Source of the DNA: CAYSLU01 sp964431965
Lineage (GTDB): Bacteria; Verrucomicrobiota; Kiritimatiellia; CAIKKV01; CAYSLU01
Assembly: GCA_964431965.1 (NCBI GenBank)
Contig: CAYSLU010000125.1
Span: 1-11,112 of the forward strand
Direction of reading: 5' to 3'
Length of the DNA: 11,112 nucleotides
Part shown: piece by piece, positions 1-7,140 of the stretch
How the letters are laid out: each line of letters starts with the position of its first letter
How positions within the stretch are numbered: position 1 is the first letter of the stretch
Translations under genes and position numbers: made by a program
The notes under the pieces: model-generated
The model's input: only the letters and a program-made list of their open reading frames with translations
Database searches by the model: none
Told to the model about the DNA's origin: nothing

Positions 1-366
1 AAGGAGATCTCCTACATCCACGCCGAGGCCTATCCGGCGGGGGAGCTCAAGCACGGCCCGCTGGCCCTGGTGGATGCGAGCATGCCCGTGGTGTGCGCGC
101 TGCCGGCCGACCCGCTGCTGGGCAAGGTGCTCTCCAACCTGCAGGAGGTGCGGGCGCGCGGCGGCGAGCTGTTCCTGTTCTCGGACCAGGCGGTGAAGAT
201 CGAGCTGGACCGGTTCCACAACCTGACGCTCGCCGATATCCGGCCCAGCACCGCGCCCATCGTCTACAGCGTCCCGCTCCAGCTCCTGGCCTACCACGCG
301 GCCGTCCTGCGCGGCACCGATGTGGACCAGCCCCGCAACCTCGCCAAGTCGGTGACGGTCGAGTGA
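1..366 (+). CDS. glmS: Glutamine--fructose-6-phosphate aminotransferase (isomerizing), C-terminal part
   Basis: This is the 3' end of GlmS, which converts fructose-6-phosphate and glutamine into glucosamine-6-phosphate, the first step of UDP-GlcNAc synthesis in the cytoplasm. The gene is cut by the left edge, leaving 121 residues of the second SIS (sugar isomerase) domain in frame 1. The segment opens with KEISYIHAEAYPAGELKHGP, the conserved GlmS stretch in the isomerase domain, and has VRARGG, VPLQLLAYH and the family-typical tail RGTDVDQPRNLAKSVTVE followed by TGA. The close match to the end of the E. coli protein, with the same last residues, shows that the C-terminus is intact. The N-terminal glutaminase domain lies outside the window. 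No downstream gene is co-directed within 200 bases and the next gene has its own promoter, so glmS appears to end its transcription unit here. Confidence 0.97.
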   Translation, partial: KEISYIHAEAYPAGELKHGPLALVDASMPVVCALPADPLLGKVLSNLQEVRARGGELFLFSDQAVKIELDRFHNLTLADIRPSTAPIVYSVPLQLLAYHAAVLRGTDVDQPRNLAKSVTVE

Positions 367-500
367 CGGCCGACACCGTGCAGGATCGCTGAGGGATCGT
401 TGCCCGGATGCTTGCCCGTTCCTGCGCCACAGCCTGTCGCTGGCCGCCGGCAGTTGCCTTTCTCAGGCTCACGTGAGGCCGGCCCGGCCGCGCGGGAGAT

Positions 501-510
501 CCCCCCCCCC
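501..510. repeat. Homopolymeric C10 tract
   Basis: Ten consecutive C residues lie in the gap between glmS and the next gene, 17 bases upstream of the -35 hexamer at 528. Such tracts are prone to slipped-strand length change and to sequencing error. The position next to a strong promoter makes a regulatory effect conceivable, but nothing in the sequence shows one. The rest of the 367-527 gap holds a perfect 10-bp palindrome CTCACGTGAG at 468-477 and no convincing gene or rho-independent terminator. Confidence 0.6.
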
Positions 511-527
511 GGAGCGGGCGCACGTCT

Positions 528-556
528 TTGACATTGCCGGCGCGGGCGCATAGTAT
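528..556 (+). promoter_or_regulatory. Sigma-70-type promoter of the DUF4091-oxidoreductase operon
   Basis: A perfect -35 hexamer TTGACA (528-533) is followed by a 17-bp spacer and a -10 hexamer TAGTAT (551-556, four of six consensus positions). Transcription would start near 563, giving a leader of about 23 bases that contains the AGGAGG ribosome binding site at 575-580 before the ATG at 586. The optimal spacing and perfect -35 box stand out in such GC-rich DNA. This is the best-supported promoter in the window. Confidence 0.75.
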
Positions 557-585
557 CGCGTCTCAATTTCCGAGAGGAGGAACGT

Positions 586-2199
586 ATGGTGCTCCAGTCG
601 TGGATGACGTCTTCATTGGTCCGGCATTTCCCTCTGTCTCCGGCGCGCCCGGCGCGGCCGTTCGAGTGCGAGGCCGCGCTGAACGAGCGGGTGAGCTTTC
701 AGGTTGCATTCCGCATGCTCCAGCACGGCCGGATCCGGGCGGAGGTGTCGGCGCCAGGCGACCTCTCGGTCCGCGTCCGCCGCGTGGGGTACGTGCCGCT
801 GCGGCACCACAACACGCTGGTGCCCGAGGACGAGCGGGACGGGCTGGGGCTGATCCCGGGATATGTGCCCGATCCGCTGTTCGACGAGTGCGAGGCGTTC
901 TTCCCGCAGGGCGAGACGCACGCGTTCTGGATCACGGTGGTACCCGGCCCGGACGCGCGGCCCGGCGTCCATCGGGTGAAGGTGACGCTCGTGCAGACGG
1001 ACGCGAAGGGCAAGGCCGCGCGGTTCGCGCAGACCGCGACGATCCGGCTGCGCGACGTGGCGATCGAGCCGCGGCGCGGCTTCCATGTCACGAACTGGTT
1101 CTACAACGACGCGCTGCTGGACTACTACCGGTGCAAGCCCTTCGAGGCCCGCTACTGGGAGGTGCTGCCGGCGTACCTGGGCGACGTGGCGTCGCACGGC
1201 CAGGACATCGTCTACGCCCCGGCGTTCACCCCGTCGCTCGACGGCGTGAAGAGCCCGTCCCAGCTGGTGCGGGTGTCGCGGTCCGGGAAGGACCGGTACC
1301 GATTCGACTGGCGCGACGTCAAGCGCTACGTCGACCTGGCGCGGCGCTGCGGCGTGACGCACTTCGAGTGGTCGCACTTCTTCACCCAGTGGGGCGCGCG
1401 GCACGCGGTCCGGGTCTACGAGAACCAGGGGGCCGACGAAAAGCTGCTTTGGGCTCCGGACACGGCCGCCACCTCGCCCGTGTACCGCCGGTTCCTCGCC
1501 CAGTTCATGCCGCAGTTCCACCGGTTCCTCACGGCGGAGCGGCTGCTCGACTCCAGCTACTTCCACGTGTCGGACGAGCCGCATGGGACGGAGCAGCAGG
1601 CCAACTACGTGGCGGCCCGCGCGCTGCTGAAGGACGTGGCGCCGTGGATGCCGGTGATGGACGCCCTCAGCGAGGTCGCGTACGGCGAGGGGCAGCTCAC
1701 GGACCTGCCGATCCCGTCGATCCAGACCGCGCTGCAGTTCGTGGAGAAGGGCATCACGTGCGGCTGCTATTACTGCTGCGGGCCGCGCGGGCGCTATCTC
1801 AACCGCCTGCTCGACACGCCGCTGGCGAAGATCCGCATGAACGGGTGGCTGTTCTACCGGTGGCCGTTCCAACTCTTCCTGCACTGGGGCTACAACTACT
1901 GGTACCGGAGCCAGACGCGCGAGATGCTCGACCCGTACCACGTCCAGGACGGCATGGCGTTCGAGCGCGGGTGGGCGTACGGGGATCCGTACATGGTGTA
2001 CCCGGGGCCGAACGGGCCGGTGGACTCCATGCGCTGGGAGGTGTTCGCCGACAGCTTGCAGGACTACGCGCTGCTGCAGACGATGGGGATCGAGCGGAAC
2101 TCGCCCCGGCTGCGCGCGCTCAAGAGCTTCGAGGATTTCCCGAAGAGCGAAAAGTGGATAGCGGACTCCCGGCGCATGCTGCTGGGCGGGAAGCGGTAG
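586..2199 (+). CDS. DUF4091 domain protein, GH123-like glycosidase fold, cytoplasmic
   Basis: This 537-residue protein belongs to the DUF4091 family, which is related to glycoside hydrolase family 123 (beta-N-acetylgalactosaminidases). Residues about 25-160 form a beta-rich N-terminal domain, and residues about 165-440 form the barrel-like part. The motif FHVSDEP at 326-332 carries adjacent D330 and E331. In GH123 a neighbouring Asp-Glu pair acts as polariser of the substrate N-acetyl group and general acid/base, so these are the candidate catalytic residues. The stretches YYCCGPRG (395-402), HWGYNYWY (433-440) and VYPGPNGPVDSMRWE (471-485) are typical of the C-terminal DUF4091 region. The start at 586 is fixed by AGGAGG five bases upstream. 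There is no signal peptide, so the product should be cytoplasmic. A Gfo/Idh/MocA gene follows after 58 bases, probably in the same operon. The family assignment is firm; the substrate is unknown. Confidence 0.88.
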   Translation: MVLQSWMTSSLVRHFPLSPARPARPFECEAALNERVSFQVAFRMLQHGRIRAEVSAPGDLSVRVRRVGYVPLRHHNTLVPEDERDGLGLIPGYVPDPLFDECEAFFPQGETHAFWITVVPGPDARPGVHRVKVTLVQTDAKGKAARFAQTATIRLRDVAIEPRRGFHVTNWFYNDALLDYYRCKPFEARYWEVLPAYLGDVASHGQDIVYAPAFTPSLDGVKSPSQLVRVSRSGKDRYRFDWRDVKRYVDLARRCGVTHFEWSHFFTQWGARHAVRVYENQGADEKLLWAPDTAATSPVYRRFLAQFMPQFHRFLTAERLLDSSYFHVSDEPHGTEQQANYVAARALLKDVAPWMPVMDALSEVAYGEGQLTDLPIPSIQTALQFVEKGITCGCYYCCGPRGRYLNRLLDTPLAKIRMNGWLFYRWPFQLFLHWGYNYWYRSQTREMLDPYHVQDGMAFERGWAYGDPYMVYPGPNGPVDSMRWEVFADSLQDYALLQTMGIERNSPRLRALKSFEDFPKSEKWIADSRRMLLGGKR

Positions 2200-2257
2200 G
2201 CGGCTGGCGGTCGGTCCAGAAGTCGGAGCGGCGGCGGAATGGCGCGCGAGGTGGATC

Positions 2258-3442
2258 ATGATTCGTCTGGGTGTCATAGGGTACGGCGGGCGCATGTCGG
2301 GCGTGGTGCAGCACTGTCTCCGGGCGCACGCTCCGGAGCTCCGCGTGGTCGGGGTGGTGGACCCGAACGAGGCCGGCGCGCGGGGGCGGCTGGCGGACTG
2401 CGACAAGGCGAACGCGGTGTTCTACCCCGATGCGGATACGATGATGCGGCACGCGAAGCTGGACGCCGTCGCCATCGGGACCCGGTGCCACCAGCACACG
2501 CCCTTCGCCATCGCGGTGTCCACGTACGACGTGCCGCTCTACCTGGAGAAGCCGGTCGCCATCTCGATGGAGCAGGCCACCTCCCTGGAGCGGGCGTTCG
2601 AGAAGTCCAAGGCGCCGGTGGTGGTGAGCTTTCCGCTTCGCGTATCGCCGCTCTGCGTCATGACGCGCGACTACATCGAGAAGGGCTCGATCGGCTCGCC
2701 CGAGCACATCCTGGCCGTCAACTACGTGCCGTACGGGACCTGCTATTTCGATGACGGCTACCGCAACTTCGAGATCACGCAGGGGCTGTTCCTTCAGAAG
2801 GCGACGCACGACTTCGATTACCTGATGTACCTGATGGGCTCGCCCATCGTGCGCGTAGCGGCCATGGCCCAGTGGGGGCGGGTGTTCGGCGGGAAGAAGC
2901 CCGCGGGCCTGGTGTGCTCGAAGTGCGACGAGGTGCGGGCCTGCCTGGAGAGCCCGGAGAACCGGAAGCGAAACGGGGCCGGCGGCAGCACGTGGGATCA
3001 TCCGTGCGTGTTCGGCGAGGAGATCGGCACGCCGGAGACGGGCATGAACGAGGATGCGTCCAGCGCGCTGGTCGAGTTCGCCTCGGGCGCGAAGGGCGTC
3101 TACACGCAGGTCTTCTACTCCCGGCGGGACTCGGGCACGCGCGGCGCGACGATCAGCGGGTACCACGGCACGCTCAGCTTCGACTGGTACAAGAACGAGA
3201 TGCGCTACGTGCGGCACCATCGCCCGTTCAGCGACGTGACCCAGGCCGGAAAGGGCATGAGCCACTTCGGCGGGGACGACGAGCTGGCGCGCAACTTCAT
3301 CGACATCGTGCGCGGCAGGACCCGTGTGTCCCGCACGCCCATCACGGCGGGCATCCAGAGCGTCTACTCATGCCTCGCGGCCAAGGAGTCGGCCGAGACC
3401 GGCCGCTTTATCACGGTGCGCCAAGTCGGCCAGGTCGCCTGA
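2258..3442 (+). CDS. Gfo/Idh/MocA family NAD(P)-dependent oxidoreductase
   Basis: This 394-residue protein is a sugar or cyclitol oxidoreductase of the Gfo/Idh/MocA family. The N-terminal Rossmann domain begins with RLGVIGYGGRMSG (3-15), the dinucleotide-binding glycine-rich turn. The family motif EKP is at 97-99 and its lysine is normally catalytic. The C-terminal substrate domain has KATHDFDYL (181-189), where K181, H184 and D185 fit the usual K-x2-HD/HxxD active-site segment. An insertion at about 215-255 contains C220, C223, C229 and C250; similar cysteine-rich insertions occur in a subset of the family and could bind a metal or be structural. The ATG at 2258 follows GAGG at 2248-2251 with six-base spacing. 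The gene sits 58 bases after the DUF4091 gene and is probably co-transcribed with it, so it may act on the released sugar. Some family members are instead retaining glycosidases (GH109), and the substrate cannot be read from the sequence. Confidence 0.9.
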   Translation: MIRLGVIGYGGRMSGVVQHCLRAHAPELRVVGVVDPNEAGARGRLADCDKANAVFYPDADTMMRHAKLDAVAIGTRCHQHTPFAIAVSTYDVPLYLEKPVAISMEQATSLERAFEKSKAPVVVSFPLRVSPLCVMTRDYIEKGSIGSPEHILAVNYVPYGTCYFDDGYRNFEITQGLFLQKATHDFDYLMYLMGSPIVRVAAMAQWGRVFGGKKPAGLVCSKCDEVRACLESPENRKRNGAGGSTWDHPCVFGEEIGTPETGMNEDASSALVEFASGAKGVYTQVFYSRRDSGTRGATISGYHGTLSFDWYKNEMRYVRHHRPFSDVTQAGKGMSHFGGDDELARNFIDIVRGRTRVSRTPITAGIQSVYSCLAAKESAETGRFITVRQVGQVA

Positions 3443-3463
3443 GCGTGCGGTTGCCGCGCGCTC
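3441..3463 (+). terminator. Stem-loop overlapping the oxidoreductase stop codon
   Basis: GAGCG-T-GCGG (3441-3450), loop TTG, CCGC-G-CGCTC (3454-3463) forms a 10-bp stem with one U-G wobble. The stem begins inside the TGA stop codon (3440-3442). No T-run follows, so it is not a classical intrinsic terminator. Its position at the end of the operon, between convergent genes, suggests 3'-end protection or assisted termination. Confidence 0.4.
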
Positions 3464-3505
3464 GTGACTCGGATCCGAACCGGCCTGCCGTCGGGGAAGG
3501 CCGCC

Positions 3506-4912
3506 CTACCTGGGTTTCGGACGGGCGGCGCGTCGGCGCGTGGGGCCCGCACTGGCCAGCCCGGCCGCCATACCTTCCAGATAGTCCAGGAGCGAGTCCG
3601 GCAGTCGATTGCTGGCGCCGCGCAGCTCGGCGAGGGCCGTGCGGGCGGATCGGGCTCGATCCGGGGCAATCGGCGTCTTCGCCAGCGCGGCGTCGCACAG
3701 GGCGTTCATGGCGCCTGCCCATGCGGTGAGCAGCCGGACGTAGGCGTCCAGGTGGCAGGCCCAGTCGGGGGGCATGATCGCGCGGTTGAACTGCCGGTCC
3801 AGCGCGAGCATCGGCTTCATGCTTCGCTTCACCTGCCGCAGCCATCCGAGCCGCCGGGCCCTCGTGCCGGAAAGCGCCGTCTTCAAGTCGGGCAGGTTCT
3901 CCGCGCTCGACAGATAGCCTGACCATTCCGTGGTGAACCACTGGGCCAGGATCCGGCCGACCCCGGCGCCCTCTCTGCCCAGGCAGGCCGCCAGGCTGCG
4001 ATCCATCGCCTTCCGGGGGTTGTACCGCCGCGGGCTGGCGAAGTACGCTCCGAGCGTGCCGTAGACCGGCTCATTCATCAATGCGATGTGCTGCGGATTG
4101 AGGACGATGCCGGCGCACAGGCTGTCGAGCCGGGTGCCGCGTCCCTGATAGGGGGACCAGTTGATCTGGTTGAGCGCGAAGTCCGCGCAGTTGAAGTTGT
4201 CCCACAGGAAGGGCTTCCGCCCGAAATTGCGAACGTACAGCTCCGCCCCCTCGTTGGTGAAGACCGTGGGGAACGTCAGCGGGCAGTGCCGTCGAGGCAG
4301 CGAACGGGGGTCCGGGTCATCCACGCTCGTGCACATTACCTCCACGCGCCGATCGAGTCGCGCGTGCAGGCGGGCGAGGTACTCGCTCTTCCTCGCGGTT
4401 CCGTACTCGGTGGGGCAGGAGAACACCCGCGCCTGCGGCACCCGGCCGGTCAGCTTCTCAAGGAAGTAGTTGATGACCGCCGCCTGCTTCTCCGCATGGG
4501 CCACGCCGCTCGCGCCGTTGAAATCAACCGGGGCGCTCAGGCCGTCGTAGAAGATCGGGAACACCTGGCACCCGAGGCCGGCGAACTGCAGGAGCTTCCG
4601 CAGCAGGAGCCGGCGGTGCTCCGCGCGCGAGTGGTCGTAGTCGTTGCCCGGAGAGATCGCGATCGAGAACATCACGCGGCTCTTGGCCGCGCGCCCGGAC
4701 AGGGCCTCGAACCGGCGCATCTCTTCGCGCGGGTAGGGGACCGCCCACCCGTGCCGATGGTAGGGGTCATTCCGGGCCGAGTAGATGTAGAGGTTCATGT
4801 GCCAGGCGGGCATCTTCTCCAGCAGCCTCAGTCGGTCCTCATGGGTCCAGCGCGCCCCGTAGAATCCCTCGAGCACGCCGCGGTACTTCGGTCCACTGGG
4901 TGAGCGTTCCAT
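3506..4912 (-). CDS. GH84-like protein (O-GlcNAcase/NAGidase fold) with altered active-site residues
   Basis: This 468-residue protein is a member of glycoside hydrolase family 84 (PF07555), whose enzymes remove beta-linked N-acetylglucosamine using the substrate's own N-acetyl group. Recognisable segments in order are RGVLEGFYG (11-19), WTHEDRL (22-28), ISPG (86-89), CPTEY (166-170), GRKPFLWDN (231-239) with D244 five residues after N239, PYQGR (254-258) and LNP (271-273). N239 and D244 keep the spacing of the sugar-contacting Asn and Asp of human O-GlcNAcase. However, the catalytic Asp-Asp pair reads YDG (D123, G124; codons GAC GGC), so the general acid/base is missing. The WTG motif reads CTS (194-196), and the lysine of the Y-x-PKDD segment is R47. 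The protein may be inactive, or may act by another route. The ATG at 4912 has GGAGG seven bases upstream (4920-4924). There is no signal peptide. The gene is convergent with the oxidoreductase and divergent from the barrel protein. Confidence 0.85.
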   Translation of the reverse strand: MERSPSGPKYRGVLEGFYGARWTHEDRLRLLEKMPAWHMNLYIYSARNDPYHRHGWAVPYPREEMRRFEALSGRAAKSRVMFSIAISPGNDYDHSRAEHRRLLLRKLLQFAGLGCQVFPIFYDGLSAPVDFNGASGVAHAEKQAAVINYFLEKLTGRVPQARVFSCPTEYGTARKSEYLARLHARLDRRVEVMCTSVDDPDPRSLPRRHCPLTFPTVFTNEGAELYVRNFGRKPFLWDNFNCADFALNQINWSPYQGRGTRLDSLCAGIVLNPQHIALMNEPVYGTLGAYFASPRRYNPRKAMDRSLAACLGREGAGVGRILAQWFTTEWSGYLSSAENLPDLKTALSGTRARRLGWLRQVKRSMKPMLALDRQFNRAIMPPDWACHLDAYVRLLTAWAGAMNALCDAALAKTPIAPDRARSARTALAELRGASNRLPDSLLDYLEGMAAGLASAGPTRRRAARPKPR

Positions 4913-5071
4913 CTGCGAGCCTCCATTATGTCCGGCCTGGATTCGCTCCTTGTCCTCTCTTCCGGAGCGAAACGCCAGTTCTCTTTGACCGGCCCGCTCG
5001 CGAGCCGCCCGCGCGTGCGGGGCCGACCGCCCTGGACGTACGCCCGGGGCGCGAAGGCAGCGCGAAAACGC

Positions 5072-5100
5072 TTGAGTGGCGGGGGCGCCATCACTAGGCT
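5072..5100 (+). promoter_or_regulatory. Possible promoter giving a leaderless transcript of the barrel-protease operon
   Basis: TTGAGT (5072-5077, four of six -35 positions), a 17-bp spacer, then TAGGCT (5095-5100, three of six -10 positions). The ATG at 5108 lies seven bases after the -10 hexamer, so transcription would start at or next to the start codon. This fits the absence of any Shine-Dalgarno sequence before that ATG. The hexamers are weak individually and the call rests on spacing and position. Confidence 0.35.
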
Positions 5101-5107
5101 TCACCCC

Positions 5108-5614
5108 ATGAAGAAAGCCATTGTTGCTGGATGTCTGTCGGCACTGGTTCTGGCCACCGCGGCTGTCGCCGCCTCGCAGGGCGTCGGGGCGGGCGCGCGC
5201 TACCACGTCAGCCACTCCGCTTTCGCCGAGCTGCCGTACGACGACGGGGACCTGTCGTACTCGCTGATGTACATGTATGGGAATGACGTGGCCGAGTGGC
5301 AGGTGGTGGCCGACTGGGCCCCGAGCGTGTCCGGGCTGGAGGGGGTGGACAGCGCGTTTTCGCCCCAGCTGAACCTCGTGTTCAAGGACGGCATCGTGCG
5401 CGCGGGCGGCGGCGTGCTCAGCACGTACCTCGACGGCGACGACTCGGACTGGCTGGATCCGTACTGGCAGTTCCTGCTGGGGCTGGCCGTGCCCGTGCGC
5501 CAGGGGATGGGGATTGAGGCCTACGCGTTTTACACGTTCGAGGACGGGGGCGACCTCGACCAGTTCGACGTCGGCGACATCGAGGGCGGCGCGTGGCTCA
5601 CGTATCGGTTCTAG
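5108..5614 (+). CDS. Small secreted protein, outer-membrane beta-barrel-like
   Basis: I do not recognise a named family. The 168-residue product starts with a clear Sec signal peptide: MKK, a hydrophobic core at about 4-20, and an A-x-A cleavage site near 20-22 (AVAAS). The mature part of about 146 residues alternates polar and hydrophobic residues, is rich in Gly, Tyr, Trp and Asp, and ends in WLTYRF. A terminal Phe with aromatic or hydrophobic residues at alternate positions is the usual C-terminal signature of outer-membrane barrels recognised by BamA. The length would allow about eight strands. Short acidic loops (YDDGD, DGDDSD, EDGGDLD) lie between putative strands. No Shine-Dalgarno precedes the ATG; alternative upstream starts would bury the signal peptide. 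The gene is followed after only eight bases by an HtrA-type protease gene, so it may be a substrate or partner of that protease. The barrel call is an inference. Confidence 0.7.
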   Translation: MKKAIVAGCLSALVLATAAVAASQGVGAGARYHVSHSAFAELPYDDGDLSYSLMYMYGNDVAEWQVVADWAPSVSGLEGVDSAFSPQLNLVFKDGIVRAGGGVLSTYLDGDDSDWLDPYWQFLLGLAVPVRQGMGIEAYAFYTFEDGGDLDQFDVGDIEGGAWLTYRF

Positions 5615-5617
5615 GGA
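5613..5617 (+). promoter_or_regulatory. Ribosome binding site selecting the GTG start of the HtrA-type protease
   Basis: AGGGA at 5613-5617 overlaps the TAG stop of the barrel gene and lies five bases before GTG at 5623. A longer reading from GTG at 5593 (with GAGGG at 5582-5586) and a shorter one from ATG at 5638 are possible. The 5623 start gives the most natural signal peptide combined with good ribosome binding site spacing. Confidence 0.5.
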
Positions 5618-5622
5618 TCACC

Positions 5623-7140
5623 GTGCGCCACCCCCTCATGCTGCTGCCGCGCCGGACCCGGGCGCTCGCCCTGGCGGCTACGGCTTTCGCTCTGTGGCCG
5701 CATGGCGACGCGGCCGCGCGGGGAAGCCCCATTCCCGAGCTGCAGGCGTCGGTCGTCAAGATCTACTCGACCCTCCAGTACCCGGACTACTCCGTACCCT
5801 GGCAGGTCAGCAGTCCGATGGGTGGGACCGGATCCGGCTTCATCGTGGGCAAGCGCCGCATTCTGACAAACGCGCACGTCGTGTCGAACGCCCGGTTCAT
5901 CGAGGTGCAGCGCGAAGGCGATCCGCGCAAATATCCGGCCGAGGTGCTGTTTGCCGCGCACGACTGCGACCTGGCCCTGCTGGGAGTCGCGGACGAGCGG
6001 TTTTTCGACGGCACGCAGCCGCTTGAGATCGGCGAGCGCCTGCCCGACCGGATGGATGAGGTGACTGTGATCGGCTACCCGCTCGGGGGCACGCGCGTGT
6101 CGGTCACCCGCGGTGTGGTCTCGCGAATCGACTACAGCGTGTACACGCACAGCGGCGTGGACGCGCATCTCGTCCTGCAGGTCGATGCGGCGATCAACCC
6201 GGGCAACAGCGGCGGGCCGGTCATCTTCAGCGGCCGGGCCGTGGGCGTCGCCTTCCAGGTGCTGGTGCAGGGGCAGAACATCGGCTATGCGATTCCGAGC
6301 CCGGTCATCCGCCGGTTCATGGCGGACATAGCGGACGGGCGCTACGACGGATATCCGGAGCTGGGGGTGGTGCACGTCGGCCTGGAGAATACGGCGCTGC
6401 GCCGGGATCTCAAGCTCCCCGCGGATCGAACGGGCGTGGCTGTGAGCATGGTGGATCCGTATGGCAGCGCGTACGGCAAGCTGCGGGGCGGCGACGTGCT
6501 GCTGGAGATCGACGGCCACCGCATCTTCAACGATGGCACCATCAAGCTGGACGGGAACACCGTTGAATACGCGGAGCTGCTGGAGCGGAAGCAGGCGGGG
6601 GACTCCGTGACGCTCCTCGTATGGCGGGACGGCGCCAACGGGTCCGTTTCCGTGCCCCTCCGGCGGCCGGATGGCGCGTTCACATTCCGGAACTCCTACG
6701 ACCGCCGGCCCCGCTTCCTGATGGTCGCCGGTCTCGTGTTCTCGCCGCTGACGAGCGAGTACCTGCGCACGATCGGGCAGAACCTGTCCGAGCGCGAAAA
6801 CCAGCACCTCCTATACTACTCGCAGTTCGCCAAGCTCGACGGCCACTACGAGAACCGGGACGAGTTCGTGGTGCTGATCAGCCGCCTGGCGCACCGCGTG
6901 AACACGGACTGCGAGGCGTTTGAGCGGGGGATCGTCGCCGAGGCGAACGGCCGGCGGATCCGGAACCTGAAGGAGCTCAAGCTGGCCCTGGCGTCTCCCG
7001 TCAACGGGTTCCACGTGATCCGGTTCGAAGGGCGCGCGGAATTCCTGGTCATGCGGGCGGAGGCGGCGGCTGCGGCGACCCGGGAGATCATGGCCGATTA
7101 CGGGGTGCCGGCCGTCGAGTGGCTGGAGGATGGGGAATGA
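5623..7140 (+). CDS. HtrA/Deg-type periplasmic serine protease with PDZ domains
   Basis: This 505-residue protein is a trypsin-fold serine protease of the HtrA/Deg group, which degrades or chaperones misfolded envelope proteins. The N-terminus has arginines followed by a hydrophobic core (ALALAATAFALW) and an Ala-rich region, as expected of a signal peptide. The triad is complete: H85 in LTNAHVV, D116 in HDCDLALL and S196 in NPGNSGGP. A first PDZ domain spans about 246-348 and contains KLRGGDVLLEIDG. A second PDZ-like domain covers about 365-490, with RIRNLKEL and a tail ending REIMADYGVP. That arrangement resembles the C-terminal PDZ_3 domain of plant Deg2/Deg9-type proteases. The gene begins eight bases after the barrel gene, and its TGA overlaps the ATG of the next gene. 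That next gene is a catalytically dead paralogue, so the two products may form mixed complexes. GTG 5623 was chosen over GTG 5593 and ATG 5638 on signal peptide and ribosome binding site grounds. Confidence 0.92.
   Translation: MRHPLMLLPRRTRALALAATAFALWPHGDAAARGSPIPELQASVVKIYSTLQYPDYSVPWQVSSPMGGTGSGFIVGKRRILTNAHVVSNARFIEVQREGDPRKYPAEVLFAAHDCDLALLGVADERFFDGTQPLEIGERLPDRMDEVTVIGYPLGGTRVSVTRGVVSRIDYSVYTHSGVDAHLVLQVDAAINPGNSGGPVIFSGRAVGVAFQVLVQGQNIGYAIPSPVIRRFMADIADGRYDGYPELGVVHVGLENTALRRDLKLPADRTGVAVSMVDPYGSAYGKLRGGDVLLEIDGHRIFNDGTIKLDGNTVEYAELLERKQAGDSVTLLVWRDGANGSVSVPLRRPDGAFTFRNSYDRRPRFLMVAGLVFSPLTSEYLRTIGQNLSERENQHLLYYSQFAKLDGHYENRDEFVVLISRLAHRVNTDCEAFERGIVAEANGRRIRNLKELKLALASPVNGFHVIRFEGRAEFLVMRAEAAAAATREIMADYGVPAVEWLEDGE

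Noticed and set aside
400..418. Direct repeat TTGCCCG at 400-406 and 412-418
   Set aside because: Seven bases repeated once in GC-rich intergenic DNA is within chance expectation. No CRISPR, insertion sequence or attachment-site structure was seen anywhere in the window.
431..469. AGCCTG...CAGGCT arms after glmS as a terminator
   Set aside because: The arms are only 6 bp with a span of 39 bases and no following T-run; not a convincing terminator.
47..523. Long minus-strand open frame opposite the end of glmS
   Set aside because: Arg/Pro/Ala-rich low-complexity translation typical of an antisense shadow in high-GC DNA; it overlaps the conserved glmS end.
613..2406. 597-codon minus-strand open frame opposite the DUF4091 gene
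   Set aside because: Arg/His/Val-rich composition with no recognisable motif; it lies antisense to a gene with clear family motifs, a promoter and a ribosome binding site.
4913..5215. N-terminal extension of the GH84-like protein to 5215
   Set aside because: The extra 101 residues lack family similarity and would overlap the divergent barrel gene. The ATG at 4912 has a good GGAGG site and directly precedes the conserved start of the domain.
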